Shown piece after piece: positions 41,956 through 50,510 of a stretch of 64,000 nt of DNA. Every line of letters begins with the position of its first letter. Position 1 is the first letter of the stretch. The notes beneath the pieces are model-generated. The model had not been told where the DNA came from, did not search any database, and saw only the letters and a list, made by a program, of their open reading frames with translations. A program made the translations under genes and the position numbers. Origin of the DNA: Pararhizobium antarcticum (lineage in GTDB: Bacteria; Pseudomonadota; Alphaproteobacteria; Rhizobiales; Rhizobiaceae); contig NZ_LSRP01000129.1 of NCBI RefSeq assembly GCF_001885585.1, forward strand, positions 1-64,000, written 5' to 3'.

Positions 41956-43068
41956 TCAGGCCGAAAGCGCCTTGAATTCCGCGAGGATCGTATCGCCCAT
42001 CTCGACGGTGCCGACCTGTCGTGCTCCATCAGCCATGATGTCGCCAGTGCGCACGCCCTTGTCGAGCACGTTGGCGATCGCTTTTTCCAGTGTGTCGGCT
42101 TCCTTCACGAGGTTGAAGGAGTAGCGCAGGCACATGGCAAAGGAAGCGATCATGGCAATCGGGTTGGCGATGCCCTTGCCGGCAATATCCGGGGCAGAGC
42201 CGTGCACGGGCTCGTAAAGCGCCTTGCGTTTGCCGGTCTTGGCATCCGGGCTGCCGAGCGAGGCAGACGGCAGCATGCCGAGCGAGCCGGTGAGCATGGC
42301 GGCAACGTCCGAGAGCATGTCGCCGAACAGGTTGTCGGTGACGATCACGTCGAACTGCTTTGGCGCGCGGACCAGCTGCATGCCGCCGGCGTCGGCCAGC
42401 ATATGGTCGAGCGCGACATCGGAATATTTCGCCTTGTGCGTTGCCGTCACCACCTGGTTCCACAAAACGCCGGATTTCATGACGTTGCGTTTCTCCATCG
42501 AGCAGACACGGTTTCCGCGGGTGCGCGCCAGTTCGAAGGCGACGCCAGCGATGCGCTCGATCTCGTAGGTGTCATAGACCTGCGTGTCGATGCCCCGCTT
42601 CTGGCCATTGCCGAGGTCGATGATTTCCTTCGGCTCGCCGAAATAGACGCCGCCGGTGAGCTCGCGCACGATCAGGATGTCGAGGCCCTCGACCAGTTCC
42701 GGCTTCAGCGAAGAGGCGTCAGAGAGCGCCGGATAGCAGATCGCCGGGCGAAGGTTGGCAAACAGTTCCATGTCCTTGCGCAGGCGCAGCAAGCCGGCTT
42801 CCGGGCGCACCTCATAGGGGACGTCATCCCATTTCGGGCCGCCAACGGCACCGAACAGCACGGCATCGGCCGCCATCGCCTTTGCCATGTCCGCATCGGA
42901 AATCGCCGCGCCATGGGCGTCATAGGCGCATCCGCCGACCAGACCTTCGTCGGTGGTGAAGCCGCCCGCCATTTCGGCGTTCATATAGGTGATGATTTTG
43001 CGGACTTCCGCCATGGCTTCCGGGCCGATGCCGTCGCCGGGTAGAAGGAAAAGATTGCGCACTGTCAT
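41956..43068 (-). CDS. leuB: 3-isopropylmalate dehydrogenase
   Basis: LeuB oxidatively decarboxylates 3-isopropylmalate in leucine synthesis. The 370-residue protein has the NAD and substrate features of the family: [15 protein letters not shown] at the N-terminus, the [12 protein letters not shown] loop, the [30 protein letters not shown] segment with the metal-binding aspartates, and [14 protein letters not shown]. leuD lies about 2.1 kb away on the same strand with a BCCT transporter gene between them; leuC is not in the window. Confidence 0.96.
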   Translation of the reverse strand: MTVRNLFLLPGDGIGPEAMAEVRKIITYMNAEMAGGFTTDEGLVGGCAYDAHGAAISDADMAKAMAADAVLFGAVGGPKWDDVPYEVRPEAGLLRLRKDMELFANLRPAICYPALSDASSLKPELVEGLDILIVRELTGGVYFGEPKEIIDLGNGQKRGIDTQVYDTYEIERIAGVAFELARTRGNRVCSMEKRNVMKSGVLWNQVVTATHKAKYSDVALDHMLADAGGMQLVRAPKQFDVIVTDNLFGDMLSDVAAMLTGSLGMLPSASLGSPDAKTGKRKALYEPVHGSAPDIAGKGIANPIAMIASFAMCLRYSFNLVKEADTLEKAIANVLDKGVRTGDIMADGARQVGTVEMGDTILAEFKALSA

Positions 43069-43234
43069 GGGGCATTCCTTTAAGGTCGAAGCGTGTGCTT
43101 TGCAGATGTTGGCGCGTTCTTAGCGCAACTTCCACGCAAATAAAATCGCCTTCCAGCAAGATTCGTTCGCCGTTTTCCGTGACAGGCGACGCCCGGTTTT
43201 ATTGCCGGTCGTCGCCCTTGCGGTGGTGAATGTC

Positions 43235-44893
43235 CTATCGGGGCTCGGCCAGCAGGCCTTTGATCAGGGAAAATGCGGCGCCCAGGAGAACGATTGCAAA
43301 GGGCAGTCCGGTCGACACCGCCATGGCCTGCAGCGCAACCAGACCGCCGCCGAGCAGCAGGGCAATAGCCACGAGGCCTTCGAACGTTGCCCAGAAAATC
43401 CGCTGCGGCACCGGCGCATTGACCTTGCCGCCGGCCGAGATCGTATCGATCACAAGGGAGCCGGAATCCGAAGAGGTGACAAAGAATACAATCACCAGGA
43501 CAATCCCGATGAAAGAGGTGATCGATGTCAGGGGCAGAAGGGCCAGCATTTCGAACAGTTGCAACTCCAGCTTTGCATCCTGAACAGAGGTGATGCCCTG
43601 ATTGATGATCTGGCCGATGGCGGTGCCGCCGAGTGCCGTCATCCAGAGGGTGGAGACGATCGAGGGAATGATCAGGACTGCCAGCAGAAACGTCCGGACC
43701 GAACGGCCACGGCTGACGCGGGCGATGAACATGCCGACAAAGGGAGACCAGCTGATCCACCAGGCCCAGTAGAAGGCCGTCCATCCTTGCACAAAATTGG
43801 TGTCGGAGCGCCCGAAGGGATTGGAGAGGGCCGGCAGATGTTCGACATAGGCTGCGAGATTGAGGAAAAAGCCGCTGACGATCTGCCATGTCGGTCCAAC
43901 GGCAATGATGAAGATCAGCAGAAGGCCGGCGAGCCCCATATTGATCTCGGAGAGAATCCGCACCCCTTTGTCCATGCCCATGATCACCGAGGCCGTGGCG
44001 ATGGCCGTGATGCCGATGACAAGCAGAATGGTCGTCGTATCGGTCGAAGGAATGCCGAACAGGAAGTTGAGGCCGCCGGCCGCCTGTTGGGCGCCGATGC
44101 CCAGGGAGGTGGAGAGGCCGAAGATCGTGGCGAAAACAGCGAGAATATCGATGACGTGACCTGGCCAACCCCAGACTTTCTCTCCAAAGATCGGGTAGAA
44201 GATCGACCGGAATGTCAGCGGCAGCCCCTTATTGTAGGAAAACAACGCCAATGAAAGCGCGACAATCGCGTAAATCGCCCAGGGATGCAGTCCCCAATGG
44301 AAGATCGTGGCGCCCATGGCGAGACGACGGGAGGCCTCCGGATCACCCACGGCGCCGTCGAGAGGCGCCCAGTCCGTGCGCACGCCATTTTCAAAAACAG
44401 GCCCCTCCAGGGCTGCCGTGAAATGGCCTATGGGCTCGGACACGCCGTAGAACATCAGGCCGATGCCCATGCCTGCGGCAAACAACATCGCAAACCAGGA
44501 CAGGGTGGAATAATCAGGCGTGGCGTCCGGACCGCCGAGGCGGATGCGGCCGAGCGGCGTAAGGATCAGGCCCACACAGACGAGCACGAGCACATTGCCC
44601 GTGAGCAGGAAGAGCCAATCCAGATTTGCGGTCAGGAACGCCCTGAGCCCGGTGAAGGCAGGCTCAAGGGTCGACTGGAAAGCGAGTGTGAGAACCGTAA
44701 AGGCGAGAATGCCCAAAGCCGAAACGCTGAAGACCACATTGTGAATATCCAGCTCGAAAACGAACCGCCTGCGATAGCTGATATTGTCCTGGCCCAGCTG
44801 GTAGGTCGTTTCGATGATTTCGGTCTGGCCTTCCGGGCTGGGAAGGCCCTCCTCGCCTGGCGCGAGATTGGGGTCGGTCACGATGTCGGGCAA
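43235..44893 (-). CDS. BCCT-family betaine/carnitine/choline transporter
   Basis: BCCT proteins take up quaternary amines, usually for osmoprotection or catabolism. The 552-residue protein has about twelve membrane segments and the family region SWFAMLFAAGMGIGLMFYGVSEP, where the GMGIG stretch contributes to the sodium or proton coupling site. MGMDKGVRILSEINMGLAG and the tryptophan-rich WTAFYWAWWISWSPFVGMFIARVSRGR segment (substrate box) are also present. The N-terminus is long and acidic. Substrate choice among betaine, choline and proline betaine is not determined. Confidence 0.9.
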   Translation of the reverse strand: MPDIVTDPNLAPGEEGLPSPEGQTEIIETTYQLGQDNISYRRRFVFELDIHNVVFSVSALGILAFTVLTLAFQSTLEPAFTGLRAFLTANLDWLFLLTGNVLVLVCVGLILTPLGRIRLGGPDATPDYSTLSWFAMLFAAGMGIGLMFYGVSEPIGHFTAALEGPVFENGVRTDWAPLDGAVGDPEASRRLAMGATIFHWGLHPWAIYAIVALSLALFSYNKGLPLTFRSIFYPIFGEKVWGWPGHVIDILAVFATIFGLSTSLGIGAQQAAGGLNFLFGIPSTDTTTILLVIGITAIATASVIMGMDKGVRILSEINMGLAGLLLIFIIAVGPTWQIVSGFFLNLAAYVEHLPALSNPFGRSDTNFVQGWTAFYWAWWISWSPFVGMFIARVSRGRSVRTFLLAVLIIPSIVSTLWMTALGGTAIGQIINQGITSVQDAKLELQLFEMLALLPLTSITSFIGIVLVIVFFVTSSDSGSLVIDTISAGGKVNAPVPQRIFWATFEGLVAIALLLGGGLVALQAMAVSTGLPFAIVLLGAAFSLIKGLLAEPR

Positions 44894-45163
44894 ATCTTGA
44901 TATCCTCTCTTCCTGGAACGTGCGGCGTTTTCGGGATCCGGGAGAGCCGAAGGAGCCAGACGACGGAACAGTCTTTGACGAAGGGGCGCTGTCCGCGCGC
45001 AGCGAGATGTCGAGGGAGGATCCCCCTTTCAGCTTTTCGAGGCCGTGTCCTGCTGGTCCCATGGGATCTTTGCAGACGATTGCACGGCTATCGAACGAAA
45101 TAGGGCGGAAATGTGTTGTTTCAACCCGCTCTCGGCAAGGCAAGCCCGGCTGTAAACGCAAAA
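44894..45163. other. Intergenic region between the BCCT gene and the leuD terminator
   Basis: No gene, recognisable operator or repeat was found. It should hold the promoter of the BCCT transporter gene on the minus strand. Overlapping short frames on both strands have no ribosome sites or family similarity. Confidence 0.5.
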
Positions 45164-45193
45164 CAGGCTGACCTTTGCACAAAGGTCAGCCTG
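45164..45193 (-). terminator. Intrinsic terminator of leuD
   Basis: A nearly perfect 30-base palindrome: CAGGCTGACCTTTG (45164-45177) and CAAAGGTCAGCCTG (45180-45193), separated by two bases. On the minus strand it is followed by TTTTGCG. It lies 23 bases after the leuD stop. Confidence 0.83.
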
Positions 45194-45216
45194 TTGTTGT
45201 GTCGAAAAAGGATTGC

Positions 45217-45822
45217 TCAGGCCCAGGGATGCGAAACGGCATTGGCCTTTTCGAAGCTGTCGATGGCGGCGGCTTTTTCCAGCGTCAGGCCGATATCGTC
45301 GAGGCCGTTCAGCATGCAGTGGCGGCGGAAGGCGTCAAGTTCGAAGCTGATCGTGCCGCCGTCCGGTCCGGTGATCTCGCAGGTTTCGAGATCGACGGTC
45401 AGGACCGCGTTGGAACCGCGGCTGGCATCGTCCATCAGCTTTTCGAGGTCTTCTGGAGAGACGACGACCGGCAGGATGCCGTTCTTGAAACAGTTGTTGT
45501 AGAAGATGTCGGCAAAAGAGGTCGAGATAACGCAGCGAATGCCGAAGTCCAGCAGCGCCCAGGGCGCATGTTCGCGGGAGGATCCGCAGCCGAAATTATC
45601 GCCCGCCACGAGGATCCTGGCATTCTGGTAGGCCGGCTTGTTCAGGACAAACTCTTCGTTGATCGAGCCATCTTCATGGTAGCGCGCTTCGGCGAAGAGA
45701 CCGGTCCCGAGGCCGGTGCGCTTGATCGTCTTCAGGTAATCCTTCGGAATGATCATGTCCGTATCGATGTTGACGACGGGGAGCGGCGCGGCGACGCCGG
45801 TGAGCTTGACGAACTTGTCCAT
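45217..45822 (-). CDS. leuD: 3-isopropylmalate dehydratase small subunit
   Basis: LeuD is the swivel-domain subunit that works with LeuC to isomerise 2-isopropylmalate to 3-isopropylmalate. The 201-residue protein has [14 protein letters not shown] near the N-terminus and the [17 protein letters not shown] motif, both characteristic of the aconitase C-terminal fold. The large subunit gene leuC is not in this window, and leuB is on the same strand about 2.1 kb downstream. Confidence 0.95.
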   Translation of the reverse strand: MDKFVKLTGVAAPLPVVNIDTDMIIPKDYLKTIKRTGLGTGLFAEARYHEDGSINEEFVLNKPAYQNARILVAGDNFGCGSSREHAPWALLDFGIRCVISTSFADIFYNNCFKNGILPVVVSPEDLEKLMDDASRGSNAVLTVDLETCEITGPDGGTISFELDAFRRHCMLNGLDDIGLTLEKAAAIDSFEKANAVSHPWA

Positions 45823-45890
45823 GACTGAAAACCTTCGATTTCAACGGAACCACGGAGGGAACCACGGGATTTGCGCCCAGCGTTTAGAGC

Positions 45891-45906
45891 AATTTCACGT
45901 GAAAAT
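45891..45906. other. Weak parS-like sequence upstream of leuD
   Basis: AATTTCACGTGAAAAT keeps the 10-base core TTTCACGTGAAA but matches the full parS consensus at only 12 of 16 positions. It lies about 37 kb from parB and is the weakest of the series. Confidence 0.3.
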
Positions 45907-45941
45907 GAAGGGAAATCTACATCGACCAGCCGTGGCGCCGA

Positions 45942-46196
45942 TCACTGGTCGATGATCGTGCCGCGGCCATCGTTCCAGATGCGCGGTTCGCGTGCCGGGC
46001 GTCGGGTATCGCGGTTTGCTCTGGCGCGCACCGGCTTTGGCAAGAACCGGGCAGACACAGCCGAAGCGATCAAGAGCACAGAGACGATGCCAGCCAGCGC
46101 CAGTCCGAGCGAGGCCGTGAACACAAAGGCCATCAGCGTGAAAGCGATGCCGACGGCCGTCAGGAAGAAAGTGCGAATGCTTTGCATGAGCGTCAT
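45942..46196 (-). CDS. Small membrane protein of unknown function
   Basis: The 84-residue product has one or two hydrophobic stretches (about residues 8-30 and 33-48), then a basic segment and the tail RIWNDGRGTIIDQ, a pattern I associate with short uncharacterised rhizobial proteins. The start may be the ATG at 46196 or at 46187. It is upstream of leuD on the same strand, 119 bases away. No function can be assigned. Confidence 0.6.
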   Translation of the reverse strand: MTLMQSIRTFFLTAVGIAFTLMAFVFTASLGLALAGIVSVLLIASAVSARFLPKPVRARANRDTRRPAREPRIWNDGRGTIIDQ

Positions 46197-46341
46197 AACC
46201 TTTCGTTACCCAGGATGTGGTCTCGCCGTCGTCCGTTTGCAAGAGGTGGCTTGTTTCGGGAGGACGCGTCACTGGGATGCGTCACCTGGAATGCCGCAGT
46301 CTGCCTTGCGAAAAAGGCGAAAGCCGGGCAAGACTGCGCCC

Positions 46342-47250
46342 ATGACAAGTCCTTCCGATCGCCACCCCGTCCGTCTCCGCCGTTCGGTTCTCTGTGTTCC
46401 CGCCGACAATGCCAGGGCGCTTGCCAAGGTGGCCGTTCTCGACTGCGACGCTGTCATCTACGATCTCGAGGACGCCGTCGCCCCGGATGGCAAGACGCAG
46501 GCCCGCGAGGCGCTGATCGCGCATCTGGCGCATCAGCGCCGGCCAAACCTCGAAGTCATTATCCGCATCAACAGCCTGTTCTCAGGCTTTGGCGAAAAGG
46601 ATCTGGCAGCGCTTGCGTCCGCGCCGATTGACGCGCTGCTGCTGCCGAAGGTCGAGAGCCCGCAGGACATCCAGACGGTCGTCGATGCCCTGTCCGACAG
46701 CGATGCACCGGAGAACCTGCGTCTCTGGGCGATGATCGAAACCCCGCGCGGTGTTTTGAATGCAGCCGCCATCGCCGAGACCGGCCGCACCCGTGGCGGA
46801 CGGCTCGATTGTTTCGTGCCGGGCGTAAACGACCTGCGCAAGGAAACCGGCCTGCCCGACCTGCCGGGCCGGGCCTATCTCGTGCCCTGGCTGATGCAGG
46901 TCCTGCTTGCCGCGCGCGGCAGCGGGCTCGACATCATCGATGCGGTGTTCAACGATTTTCGCGATGCGGAGGGTTTTGCCGGCGAATGTGCCCAGGGCCG
47001 TGCCATGGGCTTTGATGGCAAGATGCTGATCCACCCCGCCCAGATCGGCCCGGCCAATGACCGCTTCGGCGTGGATGCGTTGGCGCTGGCCGAGGCGCGC
47101 TCGATCATTGATGCCTTTGCGCTTGCGGACAATGCCGGTAAAGCGGTGATCAATCTTGAGGGCCGCATGGTCGAGCGCCTGCATCTTGACCAGGCGCTGC
47201 GGCTGGCCGCCAAGGCAACAGCCATTCAACATAAAGGGATACGCGCTTGA
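46342..47250 (+). CDS. HpcH/HpaI aldolase, citrate-lyase-beta-like (CoA ester lyase)
   Basis: The 302-residue protein has the CitE-type barrel with RRSVLCVPADNARALAKV at the N-terminus, the acidic metal-binding signature VIYDLEDAVAPDGK, the arginine in VIIRINS, and LWAMIETPRGVLNA carrying the metal-binding glutamate. Relatives cleave or hydrolyse malyl-CoA, citramalyl-CoA or similar esters. There are no citD or citF genes alongside, so a citrate lyase complex is unlikely. The ATG at 46342 is chosen; the frame is open far upstream but the extra residues are not family-like. The stop overlaps the next gene by 4 bases. Confidence 0.85.
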   Translation: MTSPSDRHPVRLRRSVLCVPADNARALAKVAVLDCDAVIYDLEDAVAPDGKTQAREALIAHLAHQRRPNLEVIIRINSLFSGFGEKDLAALASAPIDALLLPKVESPQDIQTVVDALSDSDAPENLRLWAMIETPRGVLNAAAIAETGRTRGGRLDCFVPGVNDLRKETGLPDLPGRAYLVPWLMQVLLAARGSGLDIIDAVFNDFRDAEGFAGECAQGRAMGFDGKMLIHPAQIGPANDRFGVDALALAEARSIIDAFALADNAGKAVINLEGRMVERLHLDQALRLAAKATAIQHKGIRA

Positions 47251-47453
47251 AACTCTACCGTTTGCTGACCGCGCAGGACGATTCTGCCTTCTGCCACAAG
47301 GTCACCGCCGCGCTTAACAAGGGCTGGGACCTCTATGGCTCGCCGACCTATGCCTGGAACCAGGAAACCCGGCAGATGATGTGCGGCCAGGCCGTGGTCA
47401 AGGATGTCGAAGGCAAGGACTATACGCCGGATACAAAGCTGTCCGAGCACTAA
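47247..47453 (+). CDS. DUF1737 protein
   Basis: The 68-residue protein MKLYRLLTAQDDSAFCHKV... matches the DUF1737 family in length and in the GWDLYGSPTYAWN core. The function is unknown. The TTG start at 47247 overlaps the stop of the CitE-like gene by 4 bases (TTGA), so the two are probably co-translated, which hints at a role linked to that enzyme. Confidence 0.75.
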   Translation: MKLYRLLTAQDDSAFCHKVTAALNKGWDLYGSPTYAWNQETRQMMCGQAVVKDVEGKDYTPDTKLSEH

Positions 47454-47475
47454 ACTGTAGGGCGGGTCGGGTTCC

Positions 47476-47910
47476 CTACCCGCCAACATGGTCGACGCTG
47501 GCCTCGATCCGCTCCATATCGTCGTCTGAAAGACCGAAATGATGGCCGATTTCGTGGATCAGAACATGGGTGATGATGTCGCCCAGGGTCTCCTCGTTCT
47601 CCGCCCAGTAATCGATGATCGACCGGCGGTAGAGCGTGATCCGGTTCGGCATCTCGCCGGTTTCCATAGTGAAGCGCTCGGTTACGCCACGGCCCTCGAA
47701 AAGCCCGAGCAGGTCGAACGGCGTTTCCAGCGCCATGTCATCGAACACATCCTCGCTCGGAAAATCCGCGATCTCGATGCTGAGGTCGCTGGCCAGTGCA
47801 CGAAACTCTTCCGGTAGGTGGCTGTAGGCCTCCAGCGTCAGGGATTCAAACGTGCTGATGGTTGGCGCGTGGCGTTCCCGCCAGTCATCGGTCTGGTCAA
47901 TCCTGGCCAT
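47476..47910 (-). CDS. Small zincin-like metallopeptidase family protein
   Basis: The 144-residue protein has the zinc-peptidase signature HEIGHHFGLSDDDME at residues 119-133, with H119, E120 and H123 as expected ligands and base. The family (DUF1025-type) is widespread in bacteria, and its substrates are unknown. There is no signal peptide. It faces away from imuA, and the 172 bases between them hold the imuA promoter. Confidence 0.85.
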   Translation of the reverse strand: MARIDQTDDWRERHAPTISTFESLTLEAYSHLPEEFRALASDLSIEIADFPSEDVFDDMALETPFDLLGLFEGRGVTERFTMETGEMPNRITLYRRSIIDYWAENEETLGDIITHVLIHEIGHHFGLSDDDMERIEASVDHVGG

Positions 47911-48012
47911 GCGTACTCCCTAACTGACCTCCATATAACGATTTCATCCGCATATTTCGAGTGATGAATTCCGGCCCGTCCCGGTCAAGGAATAAATTCT
48001 TAAAAATTGCCG

Positions 48013-48040
48013 TTGACTCTTTTTTGAAGCTCTGGAATCT
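48013..48040 (+). promoter_or_regulatory. Putative promoter of imuA
   Basis: TTGACT at 48013-48018 and GAATCT at 48035-48040 are spaced by 16 bases. The adjoining LexA box at 48045-48059 would block the RNA polymerase start region, consistent with SOS repression. Confidence 0.5.
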
Positions 48041-48044
48041 ATAA

Positions 48045-48059
48045 GAACATAACAGGAAC
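48045..48059 (+). promoter_or_regulatory. LexA-binding site (SOS box) before imuA
   Basis: GAAC-N7-GAAC, the complement of the alphaproteobacterial LexA direct repeat GTTC-N7-GTTC, is present exactly. It lies 23 bases before the imuA start codon. The imuA-imuB-dnaE2 cassette is known to be LexA-controlled in related bacteria. Confidence 0.85.
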
Positions 48060-48082
48060 AATTTTTCGAGGAGCTGACCGTC

Positions 48083-49042
48083 ATGGCCACAAAAGCTATG
48101 CCGCGGGCGGGACTTTCTGCGCTTCGCGAAACCATCGCCCGGATCGAGAACCAGAAGCTTCCAGGGCGTGCCCGCGCTGCCCGCAGTGTCGATGATGCCG
48201 GATTCCGGCAGAGGGAGGGTGCGGGAGAAAGCATCGGCAAGGTCATGGGTAGAAAGGTTCTGCTGACCGGCATCGATGCGCTGGACCGCATTCTCGATGG
48301 CGGTTTTCCATTGGAAGGTCTGACGGAAATCCGCGCCGCGCAGACCCGTGATGCGGGTGCCGCGACCGGCTTTGCTCTGTCCATTGCCGCTCTTTGCCAA
48401 GGTGCGACTTTGCCCGACAGCCGGTTGCCCGTTCTCTGGATCGGCCAGGCGATGGGGGCGACGGAAGCGGGCCTGCCCTATGCCGTCGGCCTTCAGGCGC
48501 ACGGCCTGGATATGCGCCGGTTCCTGCTCGGCCGGCCTCGCACCGTTCAGGATGCGCTTTGGATCGTCGAAGCCGCCCTGACCGCGCCGGTCTTCGCCGC
48601 CGTCATTCTGGAGGTGCGCGGCAACCCGGCTTCTCTCGGCCTCAGCGAAAGCCGGCGGCTGCACGTGCGGGCCCGCGCGGGCGGAACACCGCTGCTCCTG
48701 CTGCGTCAGTCCGGCGCGGAAGAGGCAAGCAGTGCACTTTTCCGGCTGCGGGTGGAGCCTGGCCCGGGTCGTGGACATCCGTTGCCGGATGGCGGGCTGC
48801 TGCCCGGCAGCATCGGAAATCCCGTTTTTCACGTCATTGCCGAAAAAAGCCGGATGCTTTCGCATGCTGGCACAGTCCTGGAATGGAGTCCCCATGACCG
48901 CCGCTTTTTCTCCTTCGGCCCGGATGCAGCCGCTGTTCAGCCAGACCCAGCGCATCCTGTCGCTCACCTTCCCGCATCTGCCGGCCGACCGGGTGGCCCG
49001 CCTGCGCTGGGGCATGTCGTGGCTTTCAAAAGGGCGTCCTGA
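48083..49042 (+). CDS. imuA: ImuA, SOS mutagenesis accessory protein
   Basis: ImuA is a RecA/SulA-like protein needed with ImuB and DnaE2 for translesion synthesis. The 319-residue frame has a degenerate RecA-type core (GIDALDRILDGGFPLEGLTEI, PVLWIGQAMGATEAGLPY) and ends [13 protein letters not shown] before a proline/alanine-rich tail. The ATG at 48083 has a GAGGAG ribosome site. The frame overlaps imuB by 149 bases; the last 50 or so residues are read out of frame from the imuB start and are probably a poorly conserved tail. Confidence 0.88.
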   Translation: MATKAMPRAGLSALRETIARIENQKLPGRARAARSVDDAGFRQREGAGESIGKVMGRKVLLTGIDALDRILDGGFPLEGLTEIRAAQTRDAGAATGFALSIAALCQGATLPDSRLPVLWIGQAMGATEAGLPYAVGLQAHGLDMRRFLLGRPRTVQDALWIVEAALTAPVFAAVILEVRGNPASLGLSESRRLHVRARAGGTPLLLLRQSGAEEASSALFRLRVEPGPGRGHPLPDGGLLPGSIGNPVFHVIAEKSRMLSHAGTVLEWSPHDRRFFSFGPDAAAVQPDPAHPVAHLPASAGRPGGPPALGHVVAFKRAS

Positions 49043-50510
49043 TCATCCGCCGGTTGTTTTCGCCGGCCCTGTGAAAAACGCCATGCGGATCGTGGCGCTC
49101 GACCAGGTGGCGGAGCGCTCCGGGCTCAGTCTTGGCCAGGGCATAACCGAAGCCCGCGCCATCCGGCCAGTGATCGATGTGATCCCGGCTGATCCGGCGG
49201 CGGATCGGGCCTTTCTCGAGGGGTTGGCCGATTGGTGCGACCGCTATACGCCGCTGGTGGCGATGGATGGCGATCGCGGGCTCTTTCTCGATATCACCGG
49301 CTGCACCCATCTGCATGGCGGTGAAAAGGCGCTTCTCGACGATCTGCTGCTTCGTCTTTTCCATCTGGGTGTCGAGGCGCGGGCGGCGATTTCGAACACG
49401 CCCGGCCTCTCCTGGGCGATGGCGCATTTCGGCGCTACGGGGATGCTTGCCGCCGCCGAGGATGCCCAAGATATCCTGTCGCCGATGCCGCTTGCCGCGC
49501 TCCGGCTTGCGCGAGATACCGTCGGGACACTGGCGCGCGTCGGGTTGACGAAGGTCGGCGATATTCTCCACCTGCCGCGGGCCCCCCTCGTCCGCCGTTT
49601 CGGTCCGCATTTGCTGCTGCGTCTCGACCAGGCCCTCGGGCTCGAGGATGAGCCGCTGTCCCCACGCCTCGCCGTCGCCAGCCTGTCGATGGAGCGGCGG
49701 CTCCTGACCCCTGTCGAGGGAGAGGACGATATTCTCGGCCTTGCGTTGCAACTCGCCAAGGGTCTTGTGCCGGGCCTGGAAGAACGGGGCGAAGGCGGCC
49801 GCCTGTTCGAGCTTCTTCTGTTTCGGGTCGACGGCAAGGTTTTCCGCATCCAGGCCCGCACAGCCGCCGCCCTGCGCGACCCGGCACGGGTGGCGGGGCT
49901 CTACCGTGAGCGGCTCCAGGCCGTGCATGACGATCTTGATGCCGGCTATGGTTTCGAGATCGTGCGTCTTTCGGTGCTCAAGGCCGAGCCGTTCGACCAG
50001 GCCCAGCAGGATTTTTCCGGAACGGCCGACCAGAACCTGTCGCTGGCTGCTTTTGCCGACAAGGTGGTGGCCCGTCTCGGTCCCGACAGCCTGTCTGTGC
50101 CCGTTCTCATGGAGAGCCATCTGCCGGAGCGCGCCGCGGCCTTCCAGCCACTGTCGGACATGGCCGCTCTTTCGGCACCCGCCCGGGCTGTATCGTCCAC
50201 CGGCTATTATCGCACAGCCCGGCCGCTGCGGTTGTTTCAGTATCCTGAGCCGGTGCAGGCGTTTGTCGCGGGTGTTCCCGAGGGGGCTCCGGAGAGTTTC
50301 GAATGGCGCCGCACGCTGCATCGCGTCGAGCGCGCCGAAGGACCCGAGCGGATCGCTGCGGAATGGTGGGTCGATGGCGAGACGGCGCCGACCCGCGATT
50401 ATTTCCGGATCGAGGATCAGAACGGCCACCGGTTCTGGCTTTATCGCAACGGTCTTTACGGCCATGGGACTACCCCGCCCCGCTGGTTCATGCACGGGGT
50501 GTTTGCCTGA
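48894..50510 (+). CDS. imuB: ImuB, Y-family polymerase-like SOS mutagenesis protein
   Basis: ImuB resembles a Y-family polymerase but in studied members lacks a working catalytic site and serves as the hub that binds the beta clamp, ImuA and DnaE2. The 538-residue protein has the palm and finger region ([26 protein letters not shown]) and a helix-hairpin-helix region ([20 protein letters not shown]). The ATG at 48894 follows GGAG with a 6-base gap. Its stop shares one base with the dnaE2 start (TGATG). Confidence 0.9.
   Translation: MTAAFSPSARMQPLFSQTQRILSLTFPHLPADRVARLRWGMSWLSKGRPDHPPVVFAGPVKNAMRIVALDQVAERSGLSLGQGITEARAIRPVIDVIPADPAADRAFLEGLADWCDRYTPLVAMDGDRGLFLDITGCTHLHGGEKALLDDLLLRLFHLGVEARAAISNTPGLSWAMAHFGATGMLAAAEDAQDILSPMPLAALRLARDTVGTLARVGLTKVGDILHLPRAPLVRRFGPHLLLRLDQALGLEDEPLSPRLAVASLSMERRLLTPVEGEDDILGLALQLAKGLVPGLEERGEGGRLFELLLFRVDGKVFRIQARTAAALRDPARVAGLYRERLQAVHDDLDAGYGFEIVRLSVLKAEPFDQAQQDFSGTADQNLSLAAFADKVVARLGPDSLSVPVLMESHLPERAAAFQPLSDMAALSAPARAVSSTGYYRTARPLRLFQYPEPVQAFVAGVPEGAPESFEWRRTLHRVERAEGPERIAAEWWVDGETAPTRDYFRIEDQNGHRFWLYRNGLYGHGTTPPRWFMHGVFA

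Noticed and set aside
43080-44168. 362-residue minus-strand frame overlapping the BCCT gene
   Set aside because: A frame-shifted reading of the BCCT sequence, very rich in His, Arg and Pro; the BCCT frame has clear family motifs.
45871-46341. N-terminal extension of the CitE-like frame
   Set aside because: The upstream residues are not family-like and overlap the small membrane protein gene on the other strand; the ATG at 46342 gives the normal N-terminus.
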